Positions 23,672 to 31,963 of a stretch of 64,000 nucleotides of DNA are shown here, piece by piece. Both the position numbers and the translations under genes were made by a program. Source of the stretch: Actinoplanes italicus. Its GTDB lineage: Bacteria; Actinomycetota; Actinomycetes; Mycobacteriales; Micromonosporaceae. Each line of letters begins with the position of its first letter. Position 1 is the stretch's first letter. Where the stretch lies: the NCBI RefSeq assembly GCF_003001815.1, contig NZ_PVMZ01000032.1, positions 1 through 64,000 on the forward strand, in the 5' to 3' direction. The notes under the pieces were generated by a model. It ran no database searches. It was not told where the DNA came from and saw only the letters and a program-made list of their open reading frames with translations.

Positions 23672-23708
23672 GGGGACCGACACGGTCCCCGACGGACCAG
23701 TCTGGTCC
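23672..23708. promoter_or_regulatory. Two palindromic operators upstream of the TetR gene
   Basis: GGGGACCG-ACA-CGGTCCCC (23672-23690) and GGACCAG-T-CTGGTCC (23694-23708) are perfect inverted repeats that share GGACC/GGTCC half-sites. They end 22 bp before the TetR ATG, consistent with autoregulation by a TetR dimer pair. Confidence 0.65.
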
Positions 23709-23730
23709 ATAACGGTCTACGGTGGTCCCC

Positions 23731-24279
23731 ATGCCCCGTCCCACCAAGCAGCAGATCGACGACGAGATCCTCGAGGCCGCGGCGCACCTGTTCGCCCGGC
23801 ACGGGTTCAAGGAGACGTCGGTCCAGCGGATCGCGGACACGGTCGGCTACTCCAAGACCGGCCTGCTGCATCGCTTCCCCACCAAGGAGGCGCTGCAGAC
23901 CGCGGTCATCGACCGGTGCGTGGAGCAGATCCGCGACACCGCCGGTGACGTCGCCGGGCTCCCGGCCGGGCCGGAGCGCGACCGGGTGGTCCTCACCGGG
24001 CTCGCTCACCTCGCCGTCGCTCAGCCCGGCATGGTGGCGTTGCTGCTGTCCTCGATGCTCGCCGAGCCGGAGAGCGACATCGGCCACGCCTGCTCGGTGC
24101 TCGGCCAGGCCCTCGCCGAGGCCTTCGGCGACGAGCTGAACGCGGACACCGACCGGGCCCTGCGGGTCACCGGTGCGCTGGGCGCCGTCGCGGTGGCCAG
24201 TCTCGCCCTGTGCGACCAGCTCACGCCGGATGCGCCGGCCCGGCTCGCCGAGATCGGATTCGACGCGCTCGGTCACTGA
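23731..24279 (+). CDS. TetR-family transcriptional regulator
   Basis: This is a 182-residue protein from ATG 23731, with GTG 23722 in frame as an alternative. The N-terminal TetR helix-turn-helix is clear: ILEAAAHLFARHGFKETSVQ, IADTVGYSKTGLLHRFPTKEAL. The C-terminal ligand-binding half is helical and not informative about the ligand. It lies 74 bp upstream of and in the same direction as an MMPL transporter gene, so it most likely represses that gene and itself through the palindromes at 23672-23708. The expected inducer is a lipophilic molecule exported by the transporter, which is an inference. Confidence 0.9.
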   Translation: MPRPTKQQIDDEILEAAAHLFARHGFKETSVQRIADTVGYSKTGLLHRFPTKEALQTAVIDRCVEQIRDTAGDVAGLPAGPERDRVVLTGLAHLAVAQPGMVALLLSSMLAEPESDIGHACSVLGQALAEAFGDELNADTDRALRVTGALGAVAVASLALCDQLTPDAPARLAEIGFDALGH

Positions 24280-24353
24280 TCGGCCTTCACCTCGACGGCT
24301 GGCGCCCCTCGTACAGCCGGTTTATCGGTTTTATCGTGAGAAAAGGACCCAGA

Positions 24354-26585
24354 ATGGCAACGCTGCTGCACCGGCTCGGGCTGGCGTCAGTACGGCACCG
24401 CTTACTCGTCACCGTCGCCTGGCTGGTAGCCCTCGTCGCGGTCGGCGTCGGGGCGGGCACCCTCTCCGGCGCCACCGCGAACAGCTTCAGCATCCCCGGG
24501 CAGGAGTCGACCACGGCCCTGTCGCTCATGAAGGAGAAGTTCGGCGACGCCTCCGCGGGCGCCACCGTCCAGGTGGTGCTCGAAGCCCCGGCCGGTCAGA
24601 AGATCACCGACCCGGCGAACGCCGCCGAGGTCGCACAGATCGTCGCGACGCTCGGCAAGCTGCCCGGCGCCGTCGGCGCGACCAACCCGCTCGACCCGAA
24701 GGCGCCCGCCGTCTCCCGTGACCAGGTCGCGGCGTACAGCTCCGTCACCTACCCGGTGCAGCCGTCCGAAGTCACCGACGAGCAACGGGCCGCCGTCACC
24801 GAGGCCGTCGAGAACGCCCGGGCCGGAGGCCTGACCGTCGAGGCCCGCGGCGAGGCGCTCAGCAACCCGGCCGACATCGGCGGCGCGTCCGAGATCCTCG
24901 GCGTCGTGGTCGCGCTGATCGTCCTGGCCCTCACCTACGGCTCCCTGGTCGCCGCCGGGATGAACCTGTTGACCGCGATCGCCGGCGTCGGCATCGGCGC
25001 GGCCGGCATCGTCACCCTCACCGGCTTCACCGAGCTGCAGTCCACCACCCCGATCCTGGCCGTCATGCTCGGCCTCGCCGTCGGCATCGACTACGCGCTG
25101 TTCATCGTCACCCGGTTCCGGCACGAACTGCGACGCGGCCTGCCCGTCGAGGCCGCCGCCGCGATGGCCGTCGGCACCGCCGGATCGGCCGTGGTCACCG
25201 CCGGCCTCACCGTGGTCATCGCCCTGGCGGGCCTGTCCGTCGTCGGCATCCCGTTCCTGTCCGAGATGGGCATCGCCGCCGCGGCCACCATCGTGATCGC
25301 CGTCCTCGTCGCGATCACCCTGGTCCCGGCCATCCTCGGCTACATCGGCTCGCGGGCCCTGCCGCGCAAGCAGCGCGCCGTACCATCGGTCGAGGTCGGG
25401 CCCTACATCCCGCCGGCGCCTGCCGTCCCCACCGACGACCTGCCCGCCGGCCGTGGCTTCATCCGGGGCTGGGCGCGGGTCGTCACCGAGCAGCGCTGGC
25501 TCAGCCTGATCGCCGCGGTCGCCGTGCTCGCCGTCATCGCGATCCCGTTCTTCTCGATGAAGACCACGCTCGCCCAGCGCGCCGCCGAGGGCACCACCCA
25601 GGCCCGCGCCCAGGCGATCATCGACACCCGCTTCGGCCCCGGCGTCAGCGCCCCGCTGCTGGTCCTGGTCGACGGCCCGAAGTCGGCCGGGCACGCCGCA
25701 GCCGTGCAGAAGCAGGTGGCGACCCTGCCCGGCGTCGCCGTGGCGCTGCCGGCCCGGCCCAACAAGGAGAGCTCCGCCGCCCTGATCACGATCATCCCGG
25801 CGTCCGGCCCCGAGGACCAGAAGACCGTCGACCTCGTCCACGCCATCCGTGACCAGGTCGCCGACGCCCCCGGCGCCGAGGTCTACGTCACCGGCAACAC
25901 CGCGGTCAGCATCGACGTGTCCCAGAAGCTCAACGACGCCCTGCCGGTCTACCTCGGCCTGGTCGTCGGCCTGGCGTTCGTGCTGCTGGTGCTGGTGTTC
26001 CGCTCGCTGCTCGTACCGGTCGTCGGCGTGCTCGGCTTCCTTCTCACCATCGGCGCGGCCTTCGGCGCCACGGTCGCCGTCTTCCAGTGGGGCTGGGCCG
26101 CCGACGCCGTCAATGCCGGCTCCACCGGCCCGATCCTGAGCCTCGCGCCGATCATCATCGTCGGCATCCTGTTCGGCCTGGCCATGGACTATCAGGTCTT
26201 CCTGGTCTCCCGGATGCACGAGGCCCACGCCCACGGCGCCGCTCCCCAGACGGCCATCGTGACCGGCTTCCGGCAGGCGGCCCCGGTCGTCATCGCCGCG
26301 GCGACCATCATGTTCGCGGTGTTCGCCGCGTTCGTCCCCGAGGGCAACGACACCATCAAGCCGATCGCGTTCGCGCTCGCGGTGGGTATCGCGTTCGACG
26401 CCTTCATCGTCCGCATGATCGCCGTGCCGGCCGCCCTGGCCCTGCTCGGCCGCTCCGCCTGGTGGCTGCCGTCCTGGTTGCGCTGGCTCCCGGAGCTCGA
26501 CGTGGAGGGCGCCGCCCTCGAACGCCACCCGTCGTCCCCGTCCGACAGCCGCACCCCGTCCGACCAGATCCCGGCCGGCGTCTGA
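24354..26585 (+). CDS. MMPL-family RND transporter
   Basis: This 743-residue transporter starts at ATG 24354 behind AAAAGGA. It has two repeats of one helix, a large extracytoplasmic loop (about residues 40-185 and 405-540) and five helices. Diagnostic RND residues are present: AVGIDYALFIVTRFRHEL near residue 245 and GLAMDYQVFLVSRMHEA near residue 610, carrying the proton-relay Asp-Tyr pairs. The family exports lipids and hydrophobic drugs in actinomycetes using the proton gradient. The N-terminal helix-loop SFSIPGQESTTAL matches the usual start of actinobacterial MMPL proteins. It is the probable target of the preceding TetR. A strong hairpin follows the stop. Confidence 0.92.
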   Translation: MATLLHRLGLASVRHRLLVTVAWLVALVAVGVGAGTLSGATANSFSIPGQESTTALSLMKEKFGDASAGATVQVVLEAPAGQKITDPANAAEVAQIVATLGKLPGAVGATNPLDPKAPAVSRDQVAAYSSVTYPVQPSEVTDEQRAAVTEAVENARAGGLTVEARGEALSNPADIGGASEILGVVVALIVLALTYGSLVAAGMNLLTAIAGVGIGAAGIVTLTGFTELQSTTPILAVMLGLAVGIDYALFIVTRFRHELRRGLPVEAAAAMAVGTAGSAVVTAGLTVVIALAGLSVVGIPFLSEMGIAAAATIVIAVLVAITLVPAILGYIGSRALPRKQRAVPSVEVGPYIPPAPAVPTDDLPAGRGFIRGWARVVTEQRWLSLIAAVAVLAVIAIPFFSMKTTLAQRAAEGTTQARAQAIIDTRFGPGVSAPLLVLVDGPKSAGHAAAVQKQVATLPGVAVALPARPNKESSAALITIIPASGPEDQKTVDLVHAIRDQVADAPGAEVYVTGNTAVSIDVSQKLNDALPVYLGLVVGLAFVLLVLVFRSLLVPVVGVLGFLLTIGAAFGATVAVFQWGWAADAVNAGSTGPILSLAPIIIVGILFGLAMDYQVFLVSRMHEAHAHGAAPQTAIVTGFRQAAPVVIAAATIMFAVFAAFVPEGNDTIKPIAFALAVGIAFDAFIVRMIAVPAALALLGRSAWWLPSWLRWLPELDVEGAALERHPSSPSDSRTPSDQIPAGV

Positions 26586-26604
26586 CGTCGATCCCACCGT
26601 CAGC

Positions 26605-26644
26605 CGGGCAGATACCGAACCGTCCCGCGTTCGGTGTCTGCCCG
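26605..26644 (+). terminator. Terminator after the MMPL gene
   Basis: A 16-bp stem, CGGGCAGATACCGAAC with its complement (one wobble) and an 8-nt loop, begins 19 bp after the MMPL stop. Confidence 0.75.
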
Positions 26645-26724
26645 ACGGGGTCTATCCGGTCATGGGACCAACGCCGTCGTCTCGTGGTGCTGGGTTTCCT
26701 TCGTCGGCCGTACAAGAAGGAGAA

Positions 26725-26752
26725 GCCCGGTCCGGCTTCTGCCGGACCGGGC
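26725..26752 (-). terminator. Terminator after the galactan operon
   Basis: GCCCGGTCCGGC (26725-26736) pairs perfectly with GCCGGACCGGGC (26741-26752) around TTCT, 20 bp beyond the stop of the last GH53 gene on the minus strand. Confidence 0.75.
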
Positions 26753-26771
26753 CGTCAAGCGGGACCGGGGG

Positions 26772-27875
26772 TCACGCCGTCCACTTGATGTAGGGGTTGA
26801 CCTTGCCGCCCCAGTCGAAGGTGGCCATGTTGTCCCACCCGTCGCCGGTGCCGTTGATGTTCGCCGGGTCCCAGCCGTTGCCCTTGATGGCGTACCAGGT
26901 CGGCTCCCAGTAGAAGACACCGATCGCGCCGGCGTTGCGGGCCGTGTTCTGCACCCAGGTGAACTGCTGGGCCTGGCCCGCCGAGGTGGCCGGGATGTTG
27001 TCGCAGAGCACGGTTCCGGGGATGGAGTTCTTCTCGCTGTCGGCGTCGCCGGTCGTGAACTGGTACGCCGTCTCGACGATCGCCACCGGCTTGCCGTACC
27101 GGGTCCGCGCGTCGACGATCACGTTGTACAGGTTGGCGAGCGTGCCGTGCCACATGCAGTAGTACGACAGCCCGGTGATGTCCCAGGTCACGCCGGCGTT
27201 CCTGATGCCGTCGTAGAACCACCGCATGTTGCTCATGCTGTCCGCGTCCGCGGTGTGGATGATCACCTGCGTGCCGCTGTTGCAGGCCTTCGTCGCGTTG
27301 TAGCCCTGCTTGAGAAGCGACGCCAGCGGCGCGAAGTTGCTGTTCACCACCTGCCCCCGCGGCCACAGCATGCCGACGTTGATCTCGTTGCCGATCTGCA
27401 CGCTGTCCGGCGTGAGCCCGGCCGACTTGAGGCTGGTGCACACGTCGTAGGTGTAGTTGTAGACGGCCGTCTGCAACTGGCTGAGCGAGTAGGAGGCCCA
27501 GGCGGCAGGGGGATACTGCTTGCCCGGGTCGGCCCACGTGTCGGAGTAGTGGAAGTCGACCATGAGCTTGAGACCCTTGGCCTTGATCGCCGCGGCCTGC
27601 TGGAGCACCTTGGCCTTGTTGTTGTAGCCGCTCGCCGGGTTGTTCCAGACCCGCAGGCGGGCGTAGTTGACGCCCGCCGTCTTGAGGATGTCGTACGGGT
27701 TCGCCTGGACACCCGAGGCGTTGTAGTACTTGCCGCCGAGGTCGAGCGTGCGCTGCAGCGACGACACGTCGGCGCCGAGCATGGTGAGGGGGGCTGCTTG
27801 TGCGGGGGCGGGTGACACCACCAGCGCGACCGCGAACACCGCGGCCGAGAAGGCGGCTCTGAGGGACGGTTTCAT
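26772..27875 (-). CDS. Secreted endo-beta-1,4-galactanase, GH53 (copy 1)
   Basis: This 367-residue enzyme cleaves beta-1,4-galactan side chains of pectin or arabinogalactan outside the cell. The Sec signal peptide covers residues 1-27 (cleavage after PAQA). The TIM-barrel GH53 domain follows: MLGADVSSLQRTLDLGGKYY, YARLRVWNNP, LMVDFHYSDTWADPGKQ, VQIGNEINVGMLWP with the acid/base Glu, VAIVETAYQF with the nucleophile Glu, and GVFYWEPTW. It is the last gene of the operon, 23 bp behind a close paralogue with the same layout. No carbohydrate-binding module is attached. Confidence 0.94.
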   Translation of the reverse strand: MKPSLRAAFSAAVFAVALVVSPAPAQAAPLTMLGADVSSLQRTLDLGGKYYNASGVQANPYDILKTAGVNYARLRVWNNPASGYNNKAKVLQQAAAIKAKGLKLMVDFHYSDTWADPGKQYPPAAWASYSLSQLQTAVYNYTYDVCTSLKSAGLTPDSVQIGNEINVGMLWPRGQVVNSNFAPLASLLKQGYNATKACNSGTQVIIHTADADSMSNMRWFYDGIRNAGVTWDITGLSYYCMWHGTLANLYNVIVDARTRYGKPVAIVETAYQFTTGDADSEKNSIPGTVLCDNIPATSAGQAQQFTWVQNTARNAGAIGVFYWEPTWYAIKGNGWDPANINGTGDGWDNMATFDWGGKVNPYIKWTA

Positions 27876-27898
27876 GGACTGCTCCTTTAAACGGGGAT

Positions 27899-28990
27899 TT
27901 ACCGGAGCCAGCGGACGTAGGGGTTGATCCGTCCGCTGTCGTCGAAGGTCGCCATGTTCTCCCAGGCGTTGCCGGAGTTCTCGATGTCCTCGGTGTCCCA
28001 GCCGTTGCGGGCGATGCCGGTCCAGGTGGGTTCCCAGTAGAAGACGCCGATCGCCCCGGCCGCGCGGGCGGTGTTCTGCACGGCGGCGAACTGCTGCGCC
28101 TGCCCCTGCTGCGTGGCGGGGATGCCGTCGCAGGGCGCGGGGGACAGGATGATGTTCTCGAGGTGGTCAAAATTCTCGGTGGTCCACGGGTACGCCGTCT
28201 CGGCGATCACGACCGGCTTGCCGTAGCGGGCCTTCACGTCACCGATGACCGTGGCCAGGTTGGCCAGGTCGCCGTGCCACATGCAGTAGTACGACAGCGC
28301 CGTGATGTCCCACTTGGCGCCGGCCGCCGTGATCCCGTCGTAGAACCAGTGCGCCGCGTCGATGTTGCCGACGAGCGCCGTGTGCACCATGACCTGCGTC
28401 TTGCGGCTGCACGCCTTGGTGGCGTCGTACCCGGCGTTCAAGAGAGAGGTGAGCGGGCCGAAGTCGCTGTTGTTGACGTAACCCGTGGGCCACAGCATGC
28501 CGACGTTGATCTCGTTGCCGATCTGCACGCTGTCCGGGGTGGTGCCCTGGCGCTTCAGGCTGGTGCAGATGTCGTACGTGTAGTCGTAGACGTCCTGCTG
28601 CAGCTGAGCAAGGTCGTGCCCCTCCCAGGCCGCGGGTGTGAACTGCTTACCGGGGTCGGCCCAGGTGTCGGAGTAGTGGAAGTCGATGAGCAGCTTGTGC
28701 CCGGCGGCCTTGGCTGCCCGCGCCTGCTTCAACACCTTCTGCTTGTTGGAGTAGCCGCTGGTCGGGTCGTTCCAGATGCGCAGCCGGACATAGTTGACGC
28801 CGGCCTGTTCGAGGATCTCGTACGGGTTGCCCCGGCGGCCGCGGGCGTCGTAGAACTTCTGCCCGAGCTCGATCGACCGCTGGAGGGTGGAAACGTCGGC
28901 GCCACGCATTGTTTCCTTTGCATGGGCCAGGGCGGGTGCGGGGATGAGGGCCACCGCGAGGAAAGCGGCGACGGCAAGGGACGGTTTCAT
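27899..28990 (-). CDS. Secreted endo-beta-1,4-galactanase, GH53 (copy 2)
   Basis: This 363-residue paralogue of the neighbouring GH53 gene has the same catalytic segments: RGADVSTLQRSIELGQKFYD, VRLRIWNDP, LIDFHYSDTWADPGKQ, VQIGNEINVGMLWP and VVIAETAYPW. The signal peptide covers residues 1-24 (PALAHA). ATG 28990 lies 12 bp downstream of the AAAGGAG that serves as its ribosome-binding site. The two copies differ throughout, so the duplication is old. Different product lengths or substrates are possible. It follows the lacI gene by 54 bp in the same direction. Confidence 0.94.
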   Translation of the reverse strand: MKPSLAVAAFLAVALIPAPALAHAKETMRGADVSTLQRSIELGQKFYDARGRRGNPYEILEQAGVNYVRLRIWNDPTSGYSNKQKVLKQARAAKAAGHKLLIDFHYSDTWADPGKQFTPAAWEGHDLAQLQQDVYDYTYDICTSLKRQGTTPDSVQIGNEINVGMLWPTGYVNNSDFGPLTSLLNAGYDATKACSRKTQVMVHTALVGNIDAAHWFYDGITAAGAKWDITALSYYCMWHGDLANLATVIGDVKARYGKPVVIAETAYPWTTENFDHLENIILSPAPCDGIPATQQGQAQQFAAVQNTARAAGAIGVFYWEPTWTGIARNGWDTEDIENSGNAWENMATFDDSGRINPYVRWLR

Positions 28991-29044
28991 GGCACTCCTT
29001 TGTGGTCGTCCATGACGAAAAGGGGTGTTGACGGGGGAGAAACG

Positions 29045-30073
29045 TCAGGCGGGGGAGCTGCCGCGGACCACGAGACTCGTGGGCACGGTGATGGAGAGCG
29101 GGGTACGCCCGGCGATCACATCCGTGAGCAGCCGGACCATCTCTTCGCTGATGCGTTCCAGCGGATGACGGACCGTGGTGAGCGGCGGTTCGGTGGTGGC
29201 CGCCAGCCCGGAGTCGTCGAAGCCGACCACCCGTACGTCGCCGGGCACCTCGCGCCCGGCCTCGCGCAGCACCGGCAGGGCGGCCGCGGCCATCGCGTCG
29301 GACGCCGCGAACACGCCGTCGACGTCCGGCACCCGGTCGAGCAGCGTACGCATCGCGGCCGCGCCGCTCGCCCGGCTCCAGTCACCGTGCACGACGTAGG
29401 CCGGATCGACGGTGATCCCGGCCGCGGCCAGCGCGTCGGTGTAGCCGCGCAGCCGGAACACCCCGCCGAACGTGTCCTGCGGCCCGGTGATCGTGGCGAT
29501 CCGCCGGCAGCCCTGGGCGAGCAGGTGCTCGACCGCCGAGCGGCCACCGCCCCAGTCGTCGGCCGACACCGAGCTGATCCGGTCCTCGAAGCCGAGCACC
29601 TGGCCGCACGCCACGATCGGCACCTCGGCCTCGACCAGTTGCCGCAGCAGCGGGTCGCCGGAGTGCGGCGACACGAGCAGCACCCCGTCGACGTGCCCGC
29701 CGGACAGGTAGGTGACGGCCCGGCTGCGTTCCTCCGGCGTCGACGCGATCATCAGGATCAGCGTCAGCTGCCGGTCGGAGAGCGCCTGCGCCACCCCGCG
29801 CAGCAGCACCGAGAAGTTCGGGTCCTCGAAGAGCAGGTGCTGCGGCTCGGTGAGCAGGAACGCGATCGACCCGGACTTGCCGGTCGCGAGCGAACGGGCG
29901 TGCGGGTTGGCCGTGTACCCGGTGCGGGAGATGGCGTCGCGGACGGCCCGGACCGCTTCCGGACTGACCCAGTCCCGTCCGTTGAGCACCCGGGAGACCG
30001 TCGCGTAGGACACTCCGGCCTCACGGGCGACGTCGCGGATGGTGGGCCGTTTGCGCGACACGTTCGGGATCAT
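29045..30073 (-). CDS. LacI-family regulator of the galactan locus (GanR-like)
   Basis: This 342-residue repressor has its helix-turn-helix at residues 10-32 (TIRDVAREAGVSYATVSRVL), hinge NPHARSLATGKSG and a sugar-binding domain (SIAFLLTEPQHLLFED, VVHGDWSRASGAAA, FAASDAMAAAALPVL, VVGFDDSGLAATTEPPLTTV). ATG 30073 is used. GTG 30079 overlaps the permease stop and is an alternative. The long open frame upstream is a shadow of the permeases. It lies inside the transporter/GH53 operon and probably binds the two CTGTGACCGGTTACAG sites at 33355-33460, sensing a galacto-oligosaccharide. The ligand is inferred from its neighbours. Confidence 0.92.
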   Translation of the reverse strand: MIPNVSRKRPTIRDVAREAGVSYATVSRVLNGRDWVSPEAVRAVRDAISRTGYTANPHARSLATGKSGSIAFLLTEPQHLLFEDPNFSVLLRGVAQALSDRQLTLILMIASTPEERSRAVTYLSGGHVDGVLLVSPHSGDPLLRQLVEAEVPIVACGQVLGFEDRISSVSADDWGGGRSAVEHLLAQGCRRIATITGPQDTFGGVFRLRGYTDALAAAGITVDPAYVVHGDWSRASGAAAMRTLLDRVPDVDGVFAASDAMAAAALPVLREAGREVPGDVRVVGFDDSGLAATTEPPLTTVRHPLERISEEMVRLLTDVIAGRTPLSITVPTSLVVRGSSPA

Positions 30074-30075
30074 AG

Positions 30076-30915
30076 TCACGCCTTCACACCACCGGCGGCC
30101 AGGTCGACCTGCCAGTAGCGCTGCAACGTGAGGAACAGGGCGATCAGCGGGATGATCGAGACCAGGGCGCCGGTCACCACCGAGGTGTACATGGCCGGCT
30201 GGTTGGCACCCTGGTTGAGCAGGCCGTTCAGCCCGACGGTGATCGGGTACAGCCGGTCGTCGCCGAGCATGATGTACGGCAGCATGAAGTTGTTCCAGAT
30301 CGCCACGAACTGGAACAGGAACACCGTCACCAGCCCGGTCCGCATCATCGGCAGCACCACCGTGCCGAACGTGCGCCAGTCGCCGGCGCCGTCGATGCGG
30401 GACGCCTCCAGGATCTCGGTCGGCACCGCCGCGGCCGCGAAGATCCGGGCCAGGTAGATGCCGTACGGGCTGATGAAGCTGGGCAGCAGCACGGCCCAGT
30501 AGGTGTTGGTCATCCCGAGTTTGGCGAGCAGCAGATACTGCGGGATCGCCAGGATGACGCCGGGCACGAGGACCCCGGCCAGGATCACGTTGAAGACGGT
30601 GCCCTTGCCGGGGAAGTCGAACTTGGCCAGGGCGTACCCGGCCATCGCCGAGATCAGCGTGGAGACGGCCGCCCCGATCCCGGCGTAGACGACCGTGTTG
30701 CCCATCCAGCGCCAGTAGAGGCCGTCCCGGTAACCGGCCAGGTCGGCGAAGTTGTCGAACAGGTGGGTGCTCGGCGCCAGGGTGAACGTGGAGAACAACT
30801 CGGCGGAGCTCTTCGACGAGGCGATGAGCACCCAGAGGACCGGGAGCAGGCAGTACGCGGCGCCCAGCAGGAGCAGCGTCGTGGCGAGCGGGCTGCGCCG
30901 CAGCGTCGTGGTCAT
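30076..30915 (-). CDS. Carbohydrate ABC transporter permease, MalG-like
   Basis: This 279-residue inner-membrane subunit has six helices. The ATPase-contacting EAA loop near residue 180 reads EILEASRIDGAGDWRTFGTVVLPMM. It is the CUT1 type, which imports di- and oligosaccharides. It begins immediately after the MalF-like gene (stop and start adjoin at 30915/30916) and ends at the lacI start. No ATPase gene is in this operon, so a shared ATPase of the MsiK/MsmX type encoded elsewhere is expected. Confidence 0.92.
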   Translation of the reverse strand: MTTTLRRSPLATTLLLLGAAYCLLPVLWVLIASSKSSAELFSTFTLAPSTHLFDNFADLAGYRDGLYWRWMGNTVVYAGIGAAVSTLISAMAGYALAKFDFPGKGTVFNVILAGVLVPGVILAIPQYLLLAKLGMTNTYWAVLLPSFISPYGIYLARIFAAAAVPTEILEASRIDGAGDWRTFGTVVLPMMRTGLVTVFLFQFVAIWNNFMLPYIMLGDDRLYPITVGLNGLLNQGANQPAMYTSVVTGALVSIIPLIALFLTLQRYWQVDLAAGGVKA

Positions 30916-31890
30916 TCAGTCCTCCTGGTTGAAGGCCCGGCGCCCGACGAGCTTGAGGAAGCCGAAGGACAGGATGAACGTGGCGAGCGCGATGATCACC
31001 GAGGTGGCGGCGGCCGCGTAGAGGTCGTTGCGGGCGAACGCGTCCCGGTAGACCTTCATGAGCGGCGTCCACGTCGTGGAGATCGTGTTGGCCAGCGGCT
31101 TGAGCGTCATCGGCTCGGCGAAGACCTGCAGCGTGGCGATGAGCGAGAACACGAACGTCATCACCAGTGACGGCATCACGATCGGGATCTTGATACGCCA
31201 GGCGATCGCCACCTCCGAGGCGCCGTCGATCCGGGCCGACTCGTAGAGACTGGTCGGTACAGCCCGCAGCGCCGTGTAGATGACGATCATGTTGAAGCCG
31301 GTGCCACCCCAGACCGCGATGTTCGCGACCGCCCACAGGGTCAGATCGTTGGAGAGCAGGTTCGGCGCGCTGATGCCGAGCGCTTCGAGGGTGTCGTTGA
31401 TCGGGCTGACCCGCGGCAGGTACAGGAAGCCCCACAGCAGCGAGGCCACGACGGCCGGCACCGCGTACGGCAGGAAGATCGAGATCCGGGCGAACTTGCC
31501 GACCGTCTCCCGCGTCCGGTTCGCGTCCAGCAGCAGCGCGAACAGCAGGGCCAGGCCGAGCATGGTGGGAACGACGATCAGGCCGTACGCCCCGACGCGT
31601 CCCACGCTCGGCAGGAAGTCCGGGTCGGTCAGCGACCGGGTGTAGTTGTCGAGCCCGGCCCAGATCTCGGTGCGCGACTTGGCGCCCAGCCCCAGGCCGC
31701 TCACCTTCACCTTGCGCAGGCTCAGGTAACCGGCGTAGACGATCGGCGCGGCCAGGAAGGCGGCGAAAAGGATCAGGGCAGGAGCGAGGAAGGCGTACGG
31801 GGTGCCGGCTCGCCGGGCGGCCGGACGGCGGCGTGCCGCGGCCGCGGGTGTGGCCGGTTTACTGGGTGCGGCAGTGGTGATCAGCGACAT
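30916..31890 (-). CDS. Carbohydrate ABC transporter permease, MalF-like
   Basis: This 324-residue CUT1 permease has an N-terminal Ala/Arg/Pro-rich cytoplasmic tail (about residues 1-28) followed by six helices. The EAA loop lies near residue 220 (SLYESARIDGASEVAIAWRIKIPIVMPSL, with the ASEVA core). It partners the MalG-like protein to form the channel for galacto-oligosaccharides. It lies 73 bp behind the receptor gene, and the gap is filled by a 14-bp stem-loop. Confidence 0.92.
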   Translation of the reverse strand: MSLITTAAPSKPATPAAAARRRPAARRAGTPYAFLAPALILFAAFLAAPIVYAGYLSLRKVKVSGLGLGAKSRTEIWAGLDNYTRSLTDPDFLPSVGRVGAYGLIVVPTMLGLALLFALLLDANRTRETVGKFARISIFLPYAVPAVVASLLWGFLYLPRVSPINDTLEALGISAPNLLSNDLTLWAVANIAVWGGTGFNMIVIYTALRAVPTSLYESARIDGASEVAIAWRIKIPIVMPSLVMTFVFSLIATLQVFAEPMTLKPLANTISTTWTPLMKVYRDAFARNDLYAAAATSVIIALATFILSFGFLKLVGRRAFNQED

Positions 31891-31915
31891 CGCCGACTCT
31901 CCTTGTTCGAGGAGC

Positions 31916-31958
31916 GCTCCTCCCCGGGCGTTCTCTCACAACCCGCCCGGGGAGGAGC
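31916..31958 (-). promoter_or_regulatory. Intercistronic stem-loop between binding protein and permease genes
   Basis: GCTCCTCCCCGGGC (31916-31929) pairs perfectly with 31945-31958 around a 15-nt loop. It begins just after the receptor stop on the minus strand, mirroring the stem-loop behind the arabinose receptor gene. It probably raises receptor expression relative to the permeases. Confidence 0.6.
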
Positions 31959-31963
31959 CGATC

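Noticed and set aside
24402..26597. 731-codon minus-strand open frame opposite the MMPL gene
   Set aside because: It is Gly/Asp/Arg/His-rich with no domain. It is the usual high-GC shadow of a long real gene.
30074..31435. Long N-terminal extension of the galactan LacI protein
   Set aside because: The extension overlaps the MalG/MalF-like genes in another frame and has an Ala/Arg/Gly shadow composition. The helix-turn-helix begins right after ATG 30073.
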